Source: Schlesneria paludicola DSM 18645 (GTDB taxonomy: Bacteria; Planctomycetota; Planctomycetia; Planctomycetales; Planctomycetaceae). Taken from it: a stretch of 64,000 nucleotides of DNA. Below, piece after piece: positions 20,302 through 30,340 of this stretch. The translations under genes and the position numbers were made by a program. The stretch spans positions 16,084-80,083 of the forward strand of contig CAMAYU010000004.1 of NCBI GenBank assembly GCA_945862235.1. Direction: 5' to 3'. How positions within the stretch are numbered: the stretch's first letter is position 1; every line of letters begins with the position of its first letter. The notes under the pieces are model-generated. The model did not search any database and was not told where the DNA came from. It saw only the letters and a list, made by a program, of their open reading frames with translations.

Positions 20302-21189
20302 TTACTTGCCCAGCTTGCTGGCTGGCACCTTGATCGAGACTTCGTTGTTGTCGCCCGGCTTGATCTCCACCACGAGAGCCTTCTCAACCATCTTGCCCGC
20401 TTCGTGCCAGACCTTGAACTCGTGCTTTCCGGCTGGCAAGTCCTTGATCTCAAACGTCCCATCGGCAGCGGAGACAGCCGCGAATGGATGATCAAGCGGC
20501 AGGTGATAGGCGGTCATCCACGAATGAATGTCGCAGCCGACCTGAAACGGCTCCTTCTCAGCCTGACCGTACACCAAATCAACACCGCCTCGATCATTGG
20601 GCTGAACGACGCTATTGAACGCCGAATTCTTTTTTGGATAAGTGTGCGTATTGTGGGCGGCACCATCCGCATTGAGAACCTTCACGGCCTGCCTGACCCG
20701 CATCACCATCGCATGCGGCGTGAAGATGCAAACCTTCTGATCAAACAAAACGGGATCACCCGCAGGCGGAACCACGGCCCCTTTGGGAATCTTGTCGAGG
20801 TAAATGAAGACATTCGACAAGCCCCCGTCCTTCACGAGAATCGACTCGTTCGGAATGGCCTCAGCCCCGCAGACGCTCGGGTCCTTCGCGGCCCCACCCT
20901 TGACGAACAGCGGCGCGAGCGGAGCGAAATCTCCGACGAACTCGACTCGACCCTTGAGAGTCCCAACTCCCCCTTCCGACACAGCAACATCACCGGTGGC
21001 TGCAGCAACACTCGTGTCTGTCGCAGCAGCAACCGCGTCCTTCGATGCCGCGCGATACTTCACAGTCGTCTGTGAGTTCGCGCCGCTCGACAACGGTGCG
21101 CTGCAACCCACGCTCAACGTCAAGGACACAAACGCGCAGGCAAAAACTCCCACGCTCTTCTGCACCAAACGAGTCATCTGGCTTCGCAT
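20302..21189 (-). CDS. Cupredoxin-like lipoprotein
   Basis: 295 residues. The ATG at 21189 shares one base with the stop of the octaheme gene (TGATG). The signal peptide ends in a lipobox (LTLSVGCSAP), followed by a low-complexity linker of about 60 residues. The folded part has a blue-copper-like set of potential ligands: His in AHNTHTYP, then C-x2-H-x2-M in GCDIHSWM. A C-terminal carboxypeptidase-regulatory-type beta domain follows (DGTFEIKDLPAGKHEFKVWHE). Likely a periplasmic copper electron carrier or structural subunit of the respiratory block. Similar to methylamine-utilisation-type proteins. Confidence 0.8.
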   Translation of the reverse strand: MRSQMTRLVQKSVGVFACAFVSLTLSVGCSAPLSSGANSQTTVKYRAASKDAVAAATDTSVAAATGDVAVSEGGVGTLKGRVEFVGDFAPLAPLFVKGGAAKDPSVCGAEAIPNESILVKDGGLSNVFIYLDKIPKGAVVPPAGDPVLFDQKVCIFTPHAMVMRVRQAVKVLNADGAAHNTHTYPKKNSAFNSVVQPNDRGGVDLVYGQAEKEPFQVGCDIHSWMTAYHLPLDHPFAAVSAADGTFEIKDLPAGKHEFKVWHEAGKMVEKALVVEIKPGDNNEVSIKVPASKLGK

Positions 21190-24100
21190 CACTGTCCACC
21201 TCCCGCAGTGGCTGCCGCTGGCTTCGGTGCCTCGGCCGTCTTGCCTTCGCGTTCCAACTGTGTGTGATAATTCACCAGCGCGTCTCGCAACGAAACCGTC
21301 TGTTTCAAGCCATCCGCCCCGAACAATTGTGGATAACGGGGCGTCTCGCCGGCCTTCTGCTTCGGCAGCGGAGACGGCATCGACGTGTACGGCGTCACCC
21401 ACTTAGGGTTGAACAACCACAACTGCAACCAATCAGGCTTGAGTCGTTCAGCGGAAAGATCGAGGTCCGGCCCGCGAATATCCTTGGCGGGATCACTAAT
21501 CACCACCTGCCGACCACCAACCGAGTGGCACTTGATGCAGAGGTCACCATTCAACATCTGCCACGAATCATGCAAGTATTGGCCCTTCTTATCTGGGTAC
21601 GCCTTGTCAAACTCGTCGCCCACTTCGTTCAAATAGGCTGGCTCCCGTTCCTCGATCAGCTGATACGGGAAGGGCGTTCCATCGACGGCGGCGAAGTAGT
21701 TGGCCAACGCCTGCGCTTCTTCGTCACTCAGATTGAACCGTGGCATTCGCAGCACGGTGGTGTGCCGCAGCTTGCCAGGATTCTTGAGGAAGTTGAACAA
21801 CCACGGTGTCTGAACCTTGGTTCCCTCTTTGTAGAGCGGTGGAGGCGACATTTGCCAAGCCAGTGATTTTTCCTTGGCCTTCTTGTTGTTCACGAGCCGC
21901 TCCACAAGCCACTCGGCGTACTTGCCACCCCGTGCCGCTTCGATCTTGTCCAAGCTGGTAGCTGGGAAAATGAACTTGTAAGTCGGGAAAAGTTCTTTCC
22001 CGGCAACCCGCAATGTTTCCCAAAGCTCGACCACGTACTCTTGCTCATCCAACGGCAGATCGACTTCCGGCTCACCTGCCACCAGGCCGTGGAACTGAAC
22101 GATCGGCAGTGACTTCATCGAGTCGCCCACCTTGACCGACTTCATTTCGCCAGTCGTACCGTCACGCATCGGCCGCAGCTTCTTAAGCAACGCGACCGCC
22201 TCCGGATACTCAATGGACGTATCCGACGCAGTGATCCCGTCCAAATCCGCCGCGTAGCGAATTTTGGGGAGTACCAACATGTGACAACCGGAACAGTTGA
22301 ACTGCTCGATCAGTTTCTCACCGCGAATCCGAGCCCCAGCCGAACCCGATGGGTTGTACAGGTATTCCGCTGCTGGTGGTTCCGCGACCAACCCGAGAAC
22401 AAACGTTGCGATGTCATCGATGTCCTCTTCCGAAAATGGGAACTTGGGCATCCGTAGCCGGTCGTCGTAAGGCTTGGTCTCGATCATCTTGAAGTCGTAG
22501 CTACGCGGCTGGCGTAGTTTTTGCCACAGGAATCCGGGCCGCCCGTGATGCAGCAAACTTTCGACATAGAACGCAGCCGAGTTCTCTCGAACACGCGACG
22601 CTTCGGTCTTGAACTCATCGCGCTTCGCACGGCCAATTCCCACTTCGACACGATCGAGTAAAGACGCATCAGCGGTCAATGTGAACGTCTGTTCGTGTCC
22701 ATCCCGGATCACGCCCACAGCCACATGACTGCCGACCACAGTCCGCGCAAGCGCGGCTTCATACTGCTCAATATCCAATACTGGAGTTTTGTCCAAACTT
22801 ACGATGACATCGCCGGTCTTTAGGCCACTTTTATTAGAATCACCGCCCTTGGTGACTCGAACACCAGTTACCGATGCCGCATTCCCCGTCAGCGACTCAA
22901 CCTTCACGCCGAGATCCGGCTCACCGTGGTGGTGCAGGTATTCGTGAATGTGCTCGAACGCCAAACGCGACCGATCCTTCTTGCCCCAGTCTTGCAAGGC
23001 GGTTCCGATCGGCCGGGCTTGCTCAAAGTTCGGGATGTCGTGGCAGCCATAGCAGCCGTAACGCGTGATCGTTTTGCGGCCGAGGTATGTGAGCTTCCGA
23101 TTCTTCCACTCGGTATCGTCCAGCTCAGCCTGGCCCTTCGCGAGTAACTCGATCTCGTCGCCCTTTATACGATCCGCAAGAACTGGGTATTCCCCCTTGT
23201 TCTTATCATCTGACCCTTTGATGAAGCCCTCAATCTGCGATTTCGTGAGTACCTTCCCAAGGAAGTGAGACACGAGTTCATCGAGCAGGGCATCGTCCAC
23301 TGCGGGAACTTCAAACGGTGTCGCGGGCATTGGCCTGTAATCTGCCGGCTTTTCCTCCGGCTTGAGTTTCAACAAGAAGGCAGCGATGTCCGCAGCGGGA
23401 TCGGTTTCAACACCGTCAACTTTCTCGACTTCGAGCGGCTGCGCGGGCATCCGTGTACGTGGGTGATAACGGCTCGGTTCACGCACCCACGTGTAGAGCC
23501 AATCGAAGCCAAAGTCGCCCGCCTTGAGCTTCTCATGAACATTGGAAAGCTCGGGGCCAAAAGTCATGTCCAGACCTTTAACCGCATCGTGTGTGTGGCA
23601 GTTAACACAACCTTTGGTCGCGAAGAATTCTTTGCCTCGCTCGGCACTCGGAATCGAATCCGGCAGCAATCTTGCCAGAGGCTTGTAGGCGAGCTGGTCA
23701 TCGTTAGCAGTGTTCTGCTGGAACTCGGTCGACTTGGCGAGCAGATAATGCGTGATCGCCGCGATTTCCACCGGGTTGAACTTCTGGCCGTGAACATCCG
23801 ACTGGTTGTCGAGTTTGAAGAACTGGGGCATCCGCGTCGTCGGACGGAACCGTTTCGGTTCTTCCGTCCACGAAGCCACGAAGCCAGCATCAACCTTCAG
23901 AGCGAGATGCCGCAACGACGGACCGACTTTTCGCATCTTGCCAGCCACCTGATTGGGGTCGGCAGCGATGGCGACCGCCTCTTCAGGAGTGTTCGGTTCG
24001 AGACGCAGATCGGGACCGATAATCTTGGTCGCTTCAAAACCCTGAATTTCGTGGCAACCGAAGCAACCGTAGGTTTCGACCAACCGATGACCGCGCGCGA

Positions 24101-25307
24101 CTTTCGGAGCGGTAGGACCGAACTTCGGATTCACCGCCAGTTCAGTCACGTTCACATGGCACTTGATGCAGGACGATTCCTCGAACCGCTTCGGGTTCAT
24201 CGGACGTTCCCAGAAGTGATTGTCGAACCACTTGTGTTCGTCAGCCCATTCGTGCATCTGAGCCGGATCGTTCGGCGTGTGTGAGGCATTCTGGAACGAG
24301 GTCCCCGCTCCCTGTCCTTCGTGGCAGACGGTGCAGCCGAACTTGGGCAACGGATGCGGACTGGTCGCACCGAGATAGACATCGAGCCGTGGATGAGACG
24401 CAAACGGATGCGGGAACTTTCCTTCGGCCGTCTGCTTGCCATCTTTGGAGAGACCGTGAGGGAAGGCTCCGGCAACCGAAGTCTTGACCGTGTCATCGAC
24501 CGAATCGATCATCGAGTGGCAGGTACGGCAGCGGTCGAACCGGGACACCACGCCCATGCCACCCAGCGGGAATTCCAAGCGGGGCAACCAGTCCTGAGTA
24601 ATCCGCTCAGGCGAATTGAAACCGTCAATAACCGGCAACAGCATGAGGTTACGTTTGGTTTTTGACAGCCAAGTGTCCGGATCGATCTTATTCAGAGCCG
24701 CGTGAAGCAGGACAATCTTGGTCTGCTCACCTTTCAATCCCTTTTGAGCCTTGTCACGCTCCCCAGTGACGGCACTGAGACTGGCCTTCGCGTCGTCTAG
24801 CTTGAGCTTATTCTCAGCGTTGTCTGACTCCATCTTGCTGACTGCGGCTTCAACGACCTCATATTCATCGGTGCGTCGCTTGAGAGCGTCACCTTGCAAA
24901 TTATCGCGAATGGCAAGGTTGTAGTTTGCACGCGCCACGTCTCGCCTGGCTCGCTGGACCTTCAGATCGCGCAAGTGATTAGCAGACTTATCGCTGGCGG
25001 ATTTGGCCGCCAGCGTGAGCGACTTGACCTCATCATGCCGCTTCGCCAATTCAGCTTCCGCAGCTTTGATCTTCGCCTCTAGCTCAGCAACATTCTGCTT
25101 ATGTTCTGGCGCAGCCTTCTCAGCCGCTTCGCGCGACCGGATCCGCTCGCCCTGATACTTGAACGCCTGGCGCTGGTACGTGCGCCATTCGTCGTTGTTA
25201 TCGGCGTACATCATCCACGCCGTGGTGAACAACAACAGGAGCGCGCTGGCACAAAAGACGCGGTGCATCAGCTTGGGGCTACGGAGATAGTCGTCAGTCG
25301 CCGGCAT
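21189..25307 (-). CDS. Giant octaheme cytochrome c with coiled coil and PDZ domain
   Basis: 1372 residues. One N-terminal membrane anchor (about 16-35) is followed by a long periplasmic coiled coil (about 45-205). Eight CxxCH heme sites lie at roughly residues 260 (CRTCH), 323 (CTVCH), 378 (CIKCH), 412 (CFGCH), 566 (CVNCH), 750 (CYGCH), 1003 (CSGCH) and 1254 (CIKCH). A PDZ domain lies between the sixth and seventh hemes, about 809-875 (GVRVTKGGDSNKSGLKTGDVIVSLD). Several segments resemble repeated mono-heme cytochrome domains. Its position next to split cytochrome b suggests it replaces cytochrome c1/f as the electron acceptor of the complex. Confidence 0.9.
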   Translation of the reverse strand: MPATDDYLRSPKLMHRVFCASALLLLFTTAWMMYADNNDEWRTYQRQAFKYQGERIRSREAAEKAAPEHKQNVAELEAKIKAAEAELAKRHDEVKSLTLAAKSASDKSANHLRDLKVQRARRDVARANYNLAIRDNLQGDALKRRTDEYEVVEAAVSKMESDNAENKLKLDDAKASLSAVTGERDKAQKGLKGEQTKIVLLHAALNKIDPDTWLSKTKRNLMLLPVIDGFNSPERITQDWLPRLEFPLGGMGVVSRFDRCRTCHSMIDSVDDTVKTSVAGAFPHGLSKDGKQTAEGKFPHPFASHPRLDVYLGATSPHPLPKFGCTVCHEGQGAGTSFQNASHTPNDPAQMHEWADEHKWFDNHFWERPMNPKRFEESSCIKCHVNVTELAVNPKFGPTAPKVARGHRLVETYGCFGCHEIQGFEATKIIGPDLRLEPNTPEEAVAIAADPNQVAGKMRKVGPSLRHLALKVDAGFVASWTEEPKRFRPTTRMPQFFKLDNQSDVHGQKFNPVEIAAITHYLLAKSTEFQQNTANDDQLAYKPLARLLPDSIPSAERGKEFFATKGCVNCHTHDAVKGLDMTFGPELSNVHEKLKAGDFGFDWLYTWVREPSRYHPRTRMPAQPLEVEKVDGVETDPAADIAAFLLKLKPEEKPADYRPMPATPFEVPAVDDALLDELVSHFLGKVLTKSQIEGFIKGSDDKNKGEYPVLADRIKGDEIELLAKGQAELDDTEWKNRKLTYLGRKTITRYGCYGCHDIPNFEQARPIGTALQDWGKKDRSRLAFEHIHEYLHHHGEPDLGVKVESLTGNAASVTGVRVTKGGDSNKSGLKTGDVIVSLDKTPVLDIEQYEAALARTVVGSHVAVGVIRDGHEQTFTLTADASLLDRVEVGIGRAKRDEFKTEASRVRENSAAFYVESLLHHGRPGFLWQKLRQPRSYDFKMIETKPYDDRLRMPKFPFSEEDIDDIATFVLGLVAEPPAAEYLYNPSGSAGARIRGEKLIEQFNCSGCHMLVLPKIRYAADLDGITASDTSIEYPEAVALLKKLRPMRDGTTGEMKSVKVGDSMKSLPIVQFHGLVAGEPEVDLPLDEQEYVVELWETLRVAGKELFPTYKFIFPATSLDKIEAARGGKYAEWLVERLVNNKKAKEKSLAWQMSPPPLYKEGTKVQTPWLFNFLKNPGKLRHTTVLRMPRFNLSDEEAQALANYFAAVDGTPFPYQLIEEREPAYLNEVGDEFDKAYPDKKGQYLHDSWQMLNGDLCIKCHSVGGRQVVISDPAKDIRGPDLDLSAERLKPDWLQLWLFNPKWVTPYTSMPSPLPKQKAGETPRYPQLFGADGLKQTVSLRDALVNYHTQLEREGKTAEAPKPAAATAGGGQ

Positions 25308-25424
25308 GGTACCGAACCATCCTTCGGGTCAGTTCTGCGGAAAGGCAAACCCGGCCCACTGTCGGCCGGACAACTTCACTGAATCAATTTCGACTGCTGC
25401 CCGAGGACTGCAATCGTCATCGCG

Positions 25425-26813
25425 TCAGATATTAAAGAACCACTCTGGAATCGCCACGATGTACTTTAGATTGATCGCCCACCTCAAAACCATTTTGATC
25501 GGCAGCGACATCATGAACAGCATCAAATTGGCGAGAACCATATACCGGAGAAAGCCCATCTTGGTGAAGAACTTCCGGAACACGGTCGCCGCCATCAGCG
25601 GCGGTAACGCAAACAAATAAGCCGCGACCGCCACCAATCCCAGCCACTCACGCAGCAGGATCATGGAGATTTGATAGTTCAGGCTGGACCCCGCTGGAGC
25701 GACTGGCAACTGCTGACCACACACCGACAGCCAGAACCACTCGGACAAATTGACGTTGTTCAAGAACTCCAGCTTATGAACATCCCAGTACTCATACGGG
25801 CTGAAGAAGTTCCAGTTAGGACCTCGCAGGAATGTCCCCAATACGATCATCGCAACCCATAGCGGCAGGAAGCCGAACAGGAACGTCGAGACCGCAAATT
25901 TGCGTTCATTGAACGTGTAGTAACCATTGCCCAGCTTATTGAAGTCGATGTACGGGATCGCCATCAAACCGACCAGGATCACACTCGGCAGCACCACGCC
26001 CGCCATCCACGGATCGAAGTAAACGAGCATCTCTTGGAGACCGAGGAAGTACCACGGAGCCTTCGACGGATTGGGCGTCTTCGCCGCTGATGCCGGTTCC
26101 TCCAAGGGAGCCTGTAACACGATGCCCCACGCCACCAAGATCGCCGTCACGACAACCATGCAGATCAACTCGGTGTACACGAGGTCTGGCCATGTCAGCA
26201 CCTTCTCGTTGTTTTCTTGCTCGAAGAGCGGTCGGCCTTCCGCCTTACGCTGGTCGTTATCAACCGACTTCTTGAAGTAGAGCCAAGTGAAGAAGCCGAC
26301 AATGTAGAGCATCGCCACGATCGGGACGTTGTCGGGCTTGCCCACGATCTGCCGGAAGTCGTAGTCGGTCACGCTGAGCGTCATAAACAGCATCGACAGA
26401 TTAAGCAGAATCCAACCCGCAGTGTCGGTCGTCCACTTCTTGCGGAACACGATCATCGCAACATAAATCGTCGTCGATCCCACGAAGAACGCGACGGGAT
26501 TCGAGCCCGCGTTGATGGGAGCCTTCAGAATCTCGGGCATTTTCAGCAGGAACACCTGCGGACTATTGAGACGAGTCAGATGAGTGACAGCAACGACAAA
26601 CAGCATGGCGGCGTAGACCGCCCAAAACGCCGCCACCGGGATATCAATCCCCTTGCCGAGCAGCCCACCAAGCCTCAAGCGGAAATCACCATCCATCGCC
26701 ATGCTGCGACGAACCCACCACGAGTTCATCACGAACAGCAGCAAATAGACCCAACCCAGCCCGAAGATTACGGACGCTGTCAGATCAGGGTTGTGAAGCA
26801 GATTCGTTTGCAT
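25425..26813 (-). CDS. Cytochrome b C-terminal subunit (subunit IV-like), enlarged
   Basis: 462 residues with about ten helices. The section around KAPWYFLGLQEMLVYFDPWMAG is the quinol-oxidation (PEWY-type) motif as found in menaquinol:cytochrome c reductases. Additional helices before and after it make this much longer than plant/cyanobacterial subunit IV (about 160 residues). The first roughly 190 residues (NPDLTASVIFGLGWVYLLLF onward) are not standard cytochrome b. It forms the quinol-binding half of the complex with the b6-like gene immediately upstream. Confidence 0.85.
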   Translation of the reverse strand: MQTNLLHNPDLTASVIFGLGWVYLLLFVMNSWWVRRSMAMDGDFRLRLGGLLGKGIDIPVAAFWAVYAAMLFVVAVTHLTRLNSPQVFLLKMPEILKAPINAGSNPVAFFVGSTTIYVAMIVFRKKWTTDTAGWILLNLSMLFMTLSVTDYDFRQIVGKPDNVPIVAMLYIVGFFTWLYFKKSVDNDQRKAEGRPLFEQENNEKVLTWPDLVYTELICMVVVTAILVAWGIVLQAPLEEPASAAKTPNPSKAPWYFLGLQEMLVYFDPWMAGVVLPSVILVGLMAIPYIDFNKLGNGYYTFNERKFAVSTFLFGFLPLWVAMIVLGTFLRGPNWNFFSPYEYWDVHKLEFLNNVNLSEWFWLSVCGQQLPVAPAGSSLNYQISMILLREWLGLVAVAAYLFALPPLMAATVFRKFFTKMGFLRYMVLANLMLFMMSLPIKMVLRWAINLKYIVAIPEWFFNI

Positions 26814-26892
26814 AAGTCAGTAGCCGCAGATTTCCAACACGCGTTTCCAAGACAACCGCCCGCTCCGCACAGAGCGAATCCTCGCGACACCA

Positions 26893-27666
26893 CTAGAGTG
26901 GCTGGCTAATTCCGCCGTCTTTGCGGACTCGCCAAAAATGTATCGCGATCAACAGCGAAACCACCAACGGAATGGCCACGCAATGCAGGATATAAAACCG
27001 ATTCAAAGTCGCCTCACTCACGAAGCGACTCCCCAACAACAGGAAGCGAGCGTCGCTGCCGTTGGTGATCAGATCGAACCCGCCGATATTGAGCAGCTGA
27101 GCACCGGGGCCTTCATAACCCAGCACCGGCGTCGCACGAGCCATATTAGAACCGACGGTGATCGCCCAAATCGCCAACTGATCCCAAGGCAGCAGGTAGC
27201 CGGTAAACGAGAGCAGCAGCGTCAACACCAGCAGCAGCACGCCGATCACCCAGTTGAACTCACGCGGCGGCTTGTAGCTACCAGTCAGAAACACGCGGTA
27301 CATGTGCAGCCAAACCGTGATGACCATCGCGTGCGCCGACCAACGGTGAATCTCACGCATAATTCCGAGCGTCGTCACGTCACGCAGGGCCAAGATGTCG
27401 TTGAAAGCAAACTCCAGCGTCGGCCGGTAGTAAAACATCAACAGCACACCGGTGATCGTCTCGACGAGAAACAGGAAGAACGTAATTCCACCCATGCACC
27501 ATGTGTACGAGAGCGCAATCCCCTGCTGCTTAATCGAGACCGGATGCAGATGCAGGAAGAAGTTCGTCAGCATCACGACGATGCGGTTACGCCGATCGAC
27601 GGGGGCTGGGTGACGGAAGATCGACTTCCAAATCTGCGAGCCGCGAATGTAGTCGCCAACAGACAT
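26893..27666 (-). CDS. Cytochrome b N-terminal (b6-type) subunit
   Basis: Four-helix diheme membrane subunit (257 residues) of a bc/b6f-type quinol oxidoreductase. Heme b ligands are the histidine pairs in EIHRWSAHAMVITVWLHMY and RFYILHCVAIPLVVSLLIAIHFW. SFTGYLLPWDQLAIWA is the conserved Q-site region. An ATG at 27666 with GAGGG about 8 nt upstream is preferred over upstream starts at 27684 or 27723. Followed 79 bp later by the C-terminal subunit, preceded by Rieske. Confidence 0.93.
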   Translation of the reverse strand: MSVGDYIRGSQIWKSIFRHPAPVDRRNRIVVMLTNFFLHLHPVSIKQQGIALSYTWCMGGITFFLFLVETITGVLLMFYYRPTLEFAFNDILALRDVTTLGIMREIHRWSAHAMVITVWLHMYRVFLTGSYKPPREFNWVIGVLLLVLTLLLSFTGYLLPWDQLAIWAITVGSNMARATPVLGYEGPGAQLLNIGGFDLITNGSDARFLLLGSRFVSEATLNRFYILHCVAIPLVVSLLIAIHFWRVRKDGGISQPL

Positions 27667-27776
27667 CAATGAACCCTCAAACATGCGGGGAAGCCACCAC
27701 CACCTACCCGACCTCGCCGCCAACTCAAGCCACAGGCAAACGAAAAACAGCTGCTTTGCGACAACTTAACCCAACG

Positions 27777-28790
27777 TCACGCCAATTCGATGAACGACGC
27801 CGCATCAACCCACTGACCCATCTCTTCCTGAAACTTCACACTCTTATCAACCTCCAGCATCCCCTCAGCGACTCGCAAGCCGACCCGCTCAAGCGGCCGC
27901 GGCGCGGGACCCTCAAAGTTCACACCCGTCATATAAAAACCCGAACCGTGGCAAGGGCACTTGAATTTCTGCTCGCCATCCAGCCAACTCGGGGTACAAC
28001 CAAGATGCGTACACACAGAAGCTAGCGCGACAATCAAATTACGACCTTCATACTGATCGGTGTGAACAATCCAGACGCCGTATTGATCTTTCCACTTGTT
28101 GGACACCGAGTTGAGCGGGTAGTCCGAAGCCGGCCCCACTTTGAATTTGGACGGAGGTTCAACAAGAACATTGGGAAACATAAACCGGGCCGTACCGAGC
28201 GTCGCGATTCCCGTGACCGCAGTGATGCTCGTCCAAGCCAAATTGAAGGCCGACGAGAACGGAGCACAGGCAACCACAATCGCCGCCATCAAGAAGCCGC
28301 GACGAGGCTGCTCAACTTTCCTTGAGGCCACCACGGGCTTCGAAGGCATGGGCGGAGCAACAACAGGAGCCTTCCCAGATGCGACCGCCGGTGCCGGAGC
28401 CGCCGCCATCGCACCAGCCTTCCCTTCACGCACCGCCTTCAGCATGTCCTGAACTGACGGACGCGGGCCCGCAGCAGCAGCAACAGGCTTCACCGTCGCA
28501 ACAGGAGCAGACTCACCCGCTGCAACCGCAGGCGATGCCGCAGCACTAGCCCCCTTCGCGCGAATCGCCGCCATGATGTCCTTCGTGGAACCAGGCTTGG
28601 CTACAGGAGCCGCAGCGACCGGAGACACCGCAGCTTGAGCAGCCGCTGCCACAGAAGAGACAGCCTCAGGAGCGGGTGTTACAGCAACAGCTTCAGCGAC
28701 TGCACTGTCACTCGACGCCGCTGCTGCTGCCGCTTTTTGTGCTCGGATCTTGGCGAGGATATCAGCGGTGGAAGGTTTCTTCTCGTCCAT
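27777..28790 (-). CDS. Rieske iron-sulfur protein with triplicated N-terminal motif
   Basis: 337 residues. The C-terminal Rieske fold has both cluster motifs, CTHLGC and CPCHGSG. A single anchor of TAT-like type ([20 protein letters not shown]) lies near residue 165. Before it is an unusually long cytoplasmic N-terminus, Ala/Pro/Val-rich, containing three copies of a short charged helix: [26 protein letters not shown] and [13 protein letters not shown]. The start [12 protein letters not shown] at 28790 is the first sensible ATG. The 40 codons before it look non-coding. First gene of the respiratory block. Confidence 0.92.
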   Translation of the reverse strand: MDEKKPSTADILAKIRAQKAAAAAASSDSAVAEAVAVTPAPEAVSSVAAAAQAAVSPVAAAPVAKPGSTKDIMAAIRAKGASAAASPAVAAGESAPVATVKPVAAAAGPRPSVQDMLKAVREGKAGAMAAAPAPAVASGKAPVVAPPMPSKPVVASRKVEQPRRGFLMAAIVVACAPFSSAFNLAWTSITAVTGIATLGTARFMFPNVLVEPPSKFKVGPASDYPLNSVSNKWKDQYGVWIVHTDQYEGRNLIVALASVCTHLGCTPSWLDGEQKFKCPCHGSGFYMTGVNFEGPAPRPLERVGLRVAEGMLEVDKSVKFQEEMGQWVDAASFIELA

Positions 28791-29183
28791 TTCGACTCGC
28801 TTCCGCGTGGCAGGAAGTGCGATGGAATGCACAAACAATGTGCGTTTGCCCCATTCGCCAGCCTTGTGTCTCGGCGGATTCTGGCAACATCCATTCGGAC
28901 TGACAACCACATGAACTGAGTCGTTCTGGAATTTCTCAGAAGCAGGAATGAAACCCGCAACACAACGGCAGGAATCACCTCACATTAACCCTGATTTCGA
29001 GTACACGATTCAGGCCTCCTTGATGAACACCGCGCAGCCTTTGATCCCCAAACCGCCACCCCCATGACGATACGCGAGACTGACTTTGTTTCGAGTGGGC
29101 AGTCGGATTACAACGGGCGAACTCATCGGCGAAACCACACGCGACTTACCACGCCTCAAACCTCTCGCGCACGAAAGAGCTTC
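28791..29183. promoter_or_regulatory. Divergent promoter region of the respiratory block
   Basis: About 390 bp separate the Rieske start (minus strand) from the DUF4392 start (plus strand). It must hold the promoter of the long respiratory transcript and of the divergent gene. I cannot point to a convincing -35/-10 pair or operator. Confidence 0.4.
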
Positions 29184-30221
29184 GTGACCATCGACTCCCG
29201 GCTCGCCGAAATGGAACGGCTCATCCGCCGCGATCCCGCGCAGCGCGGCCTGATCGCATCGGAGGCCACTCGCGGTCCGCTCTGTCCGGGACATCTCGCT
29301 GCTGCCGCGCGACATCTCACAGAGCATGGTCGGCGAGTCCTCCTCGTGACCGGCTTCTTCATCCCCGGTGCCTCACCTCCTGCCGCTGAAACAGATGGCC
29401 CACCGGGAACCGCGATCCTCGCCGCAGCCCTCAAGCAACTTGGCCTTTCAATCCAGATCGCGACCGACGAACCCTGCCGTACCGCCGTCGAAGTCGCCGC
29501 ACAAGAAATGGGACTCACGTCCAAGGAAATTTGCACGATCCCGTCTCGTCGCGAGGAACAGGAACCTTGGCTCGCGCGTCTGCTGGCCACAACCTCACAC
29601 CAGCCGTCACTGACGCATCTGATCTCACTCGAACGAGTTGGCCCGTCACACACGAGCGACTCCGTTCAAACGCAGCTTCTCGAAGCAATCGCTTCCGATC
29701 GGTCCTCGCAACACGACTTCGATCGCCTCGTTCCACCCAGCGACCAAGATCATTGCCACAACATGCGCGGCGAGTGCATCGACACACACACGGCACCGCT
29801 GCATCGGTTGTTTGAACTGGCGGCTTCTCGCGACGACATTCGCACGATCGGGATTGGTGACGGCGGGAATGAGATCGGCATGGGAAGCATCCCGTGGCGG
29901 GAACTGCATCACCGACTGAACGGCCCTCACGCCGCGCGCGTCCCGTGCCGCATTCCCACCGATTGGACGATCGTGGCGGGAGTCAGTAACTGGGGAGGGC
30001 AAGCTCTCGCCGCCGCCGTGCTGTCACTCACAAACCACACGCACGCGGCACGAGATTGGACGGCCAACCAACAGCTTCAGTCACTCGAACGCCTCGTCAC
30101 AGATGGCCCCGCCGTCGATGGCATCACGCGGCTGCGCGAAGCGACCGTGGATGGATTGCCGTTCCTCACCTACATCCAACCGTGGGAGGGACTGCGCCGC
30201 CTGATGGGTTTCACGGAGTAA
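29184..30221 (+). CDS. DUF4392 (D-glutamate cyclase-like) protein
   Basis: The conserved C-terminal block HNMRGECIDTHTAPLHRLFE, then IGIGDGGNEIGMG, matches the DUF4392/glutamate cyclase C-terminal domain, whose animal homologue converts D-glutamate to 5-oxo-D-proline. The bacterial role is not established. The N-terminal half (LIASEATRGPLCPGHLAAAARHL) also fits. I chose a GTG at 29184 (VTIDSRLAEMERLIRRDP), preceded by an AAGAG-like motif. The frame is open to an ATG at 29064, but that extension is polar and not conserved-looking. About 345 residues. Monocistronic and divergent from Rieske. Confidence 0.82.
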   Translation: MTIDSRLAEMERLIRRDPAQRGLIASEATRGPLCPGHLAAAARHLTEHGRRVLLVTGFFIPGASPPAAETDGPPGTAILAAALKQLGLSIQIATDEPCRTAVEVAAQEMGLTSKEICTIPSRREEQEPWLARLLATTSHQPSLTHLISLERVGPSHTSDSVQTQLLEAIASDRSSQHDFDRLVPPSDQDHCHNMRGECIDTHTAPLHRLFELAASRDDIRTIGIGDGGNEIGMGSIPWRELHHRLNGPHAARVPCRIPTDWTIVAGVSNWGGQALAAAVLSLTNHTHAARDWTANQQLQSLERLVTDGPAVDGITRLREATVDGLPFLTYIQPWEGLRRLMGFTE

Positions 30222-30340
30222 GGCGACCGGCAAGAGTTGTCTCACCTACAGTCACCTCAAGCGCGAACATGGGCGCCGATAGACTTTGCCGTCGTTCACA
30301 CTTCGAGTTGGTGGCAGGCTGGCAACTCTTTGGACTCGCC

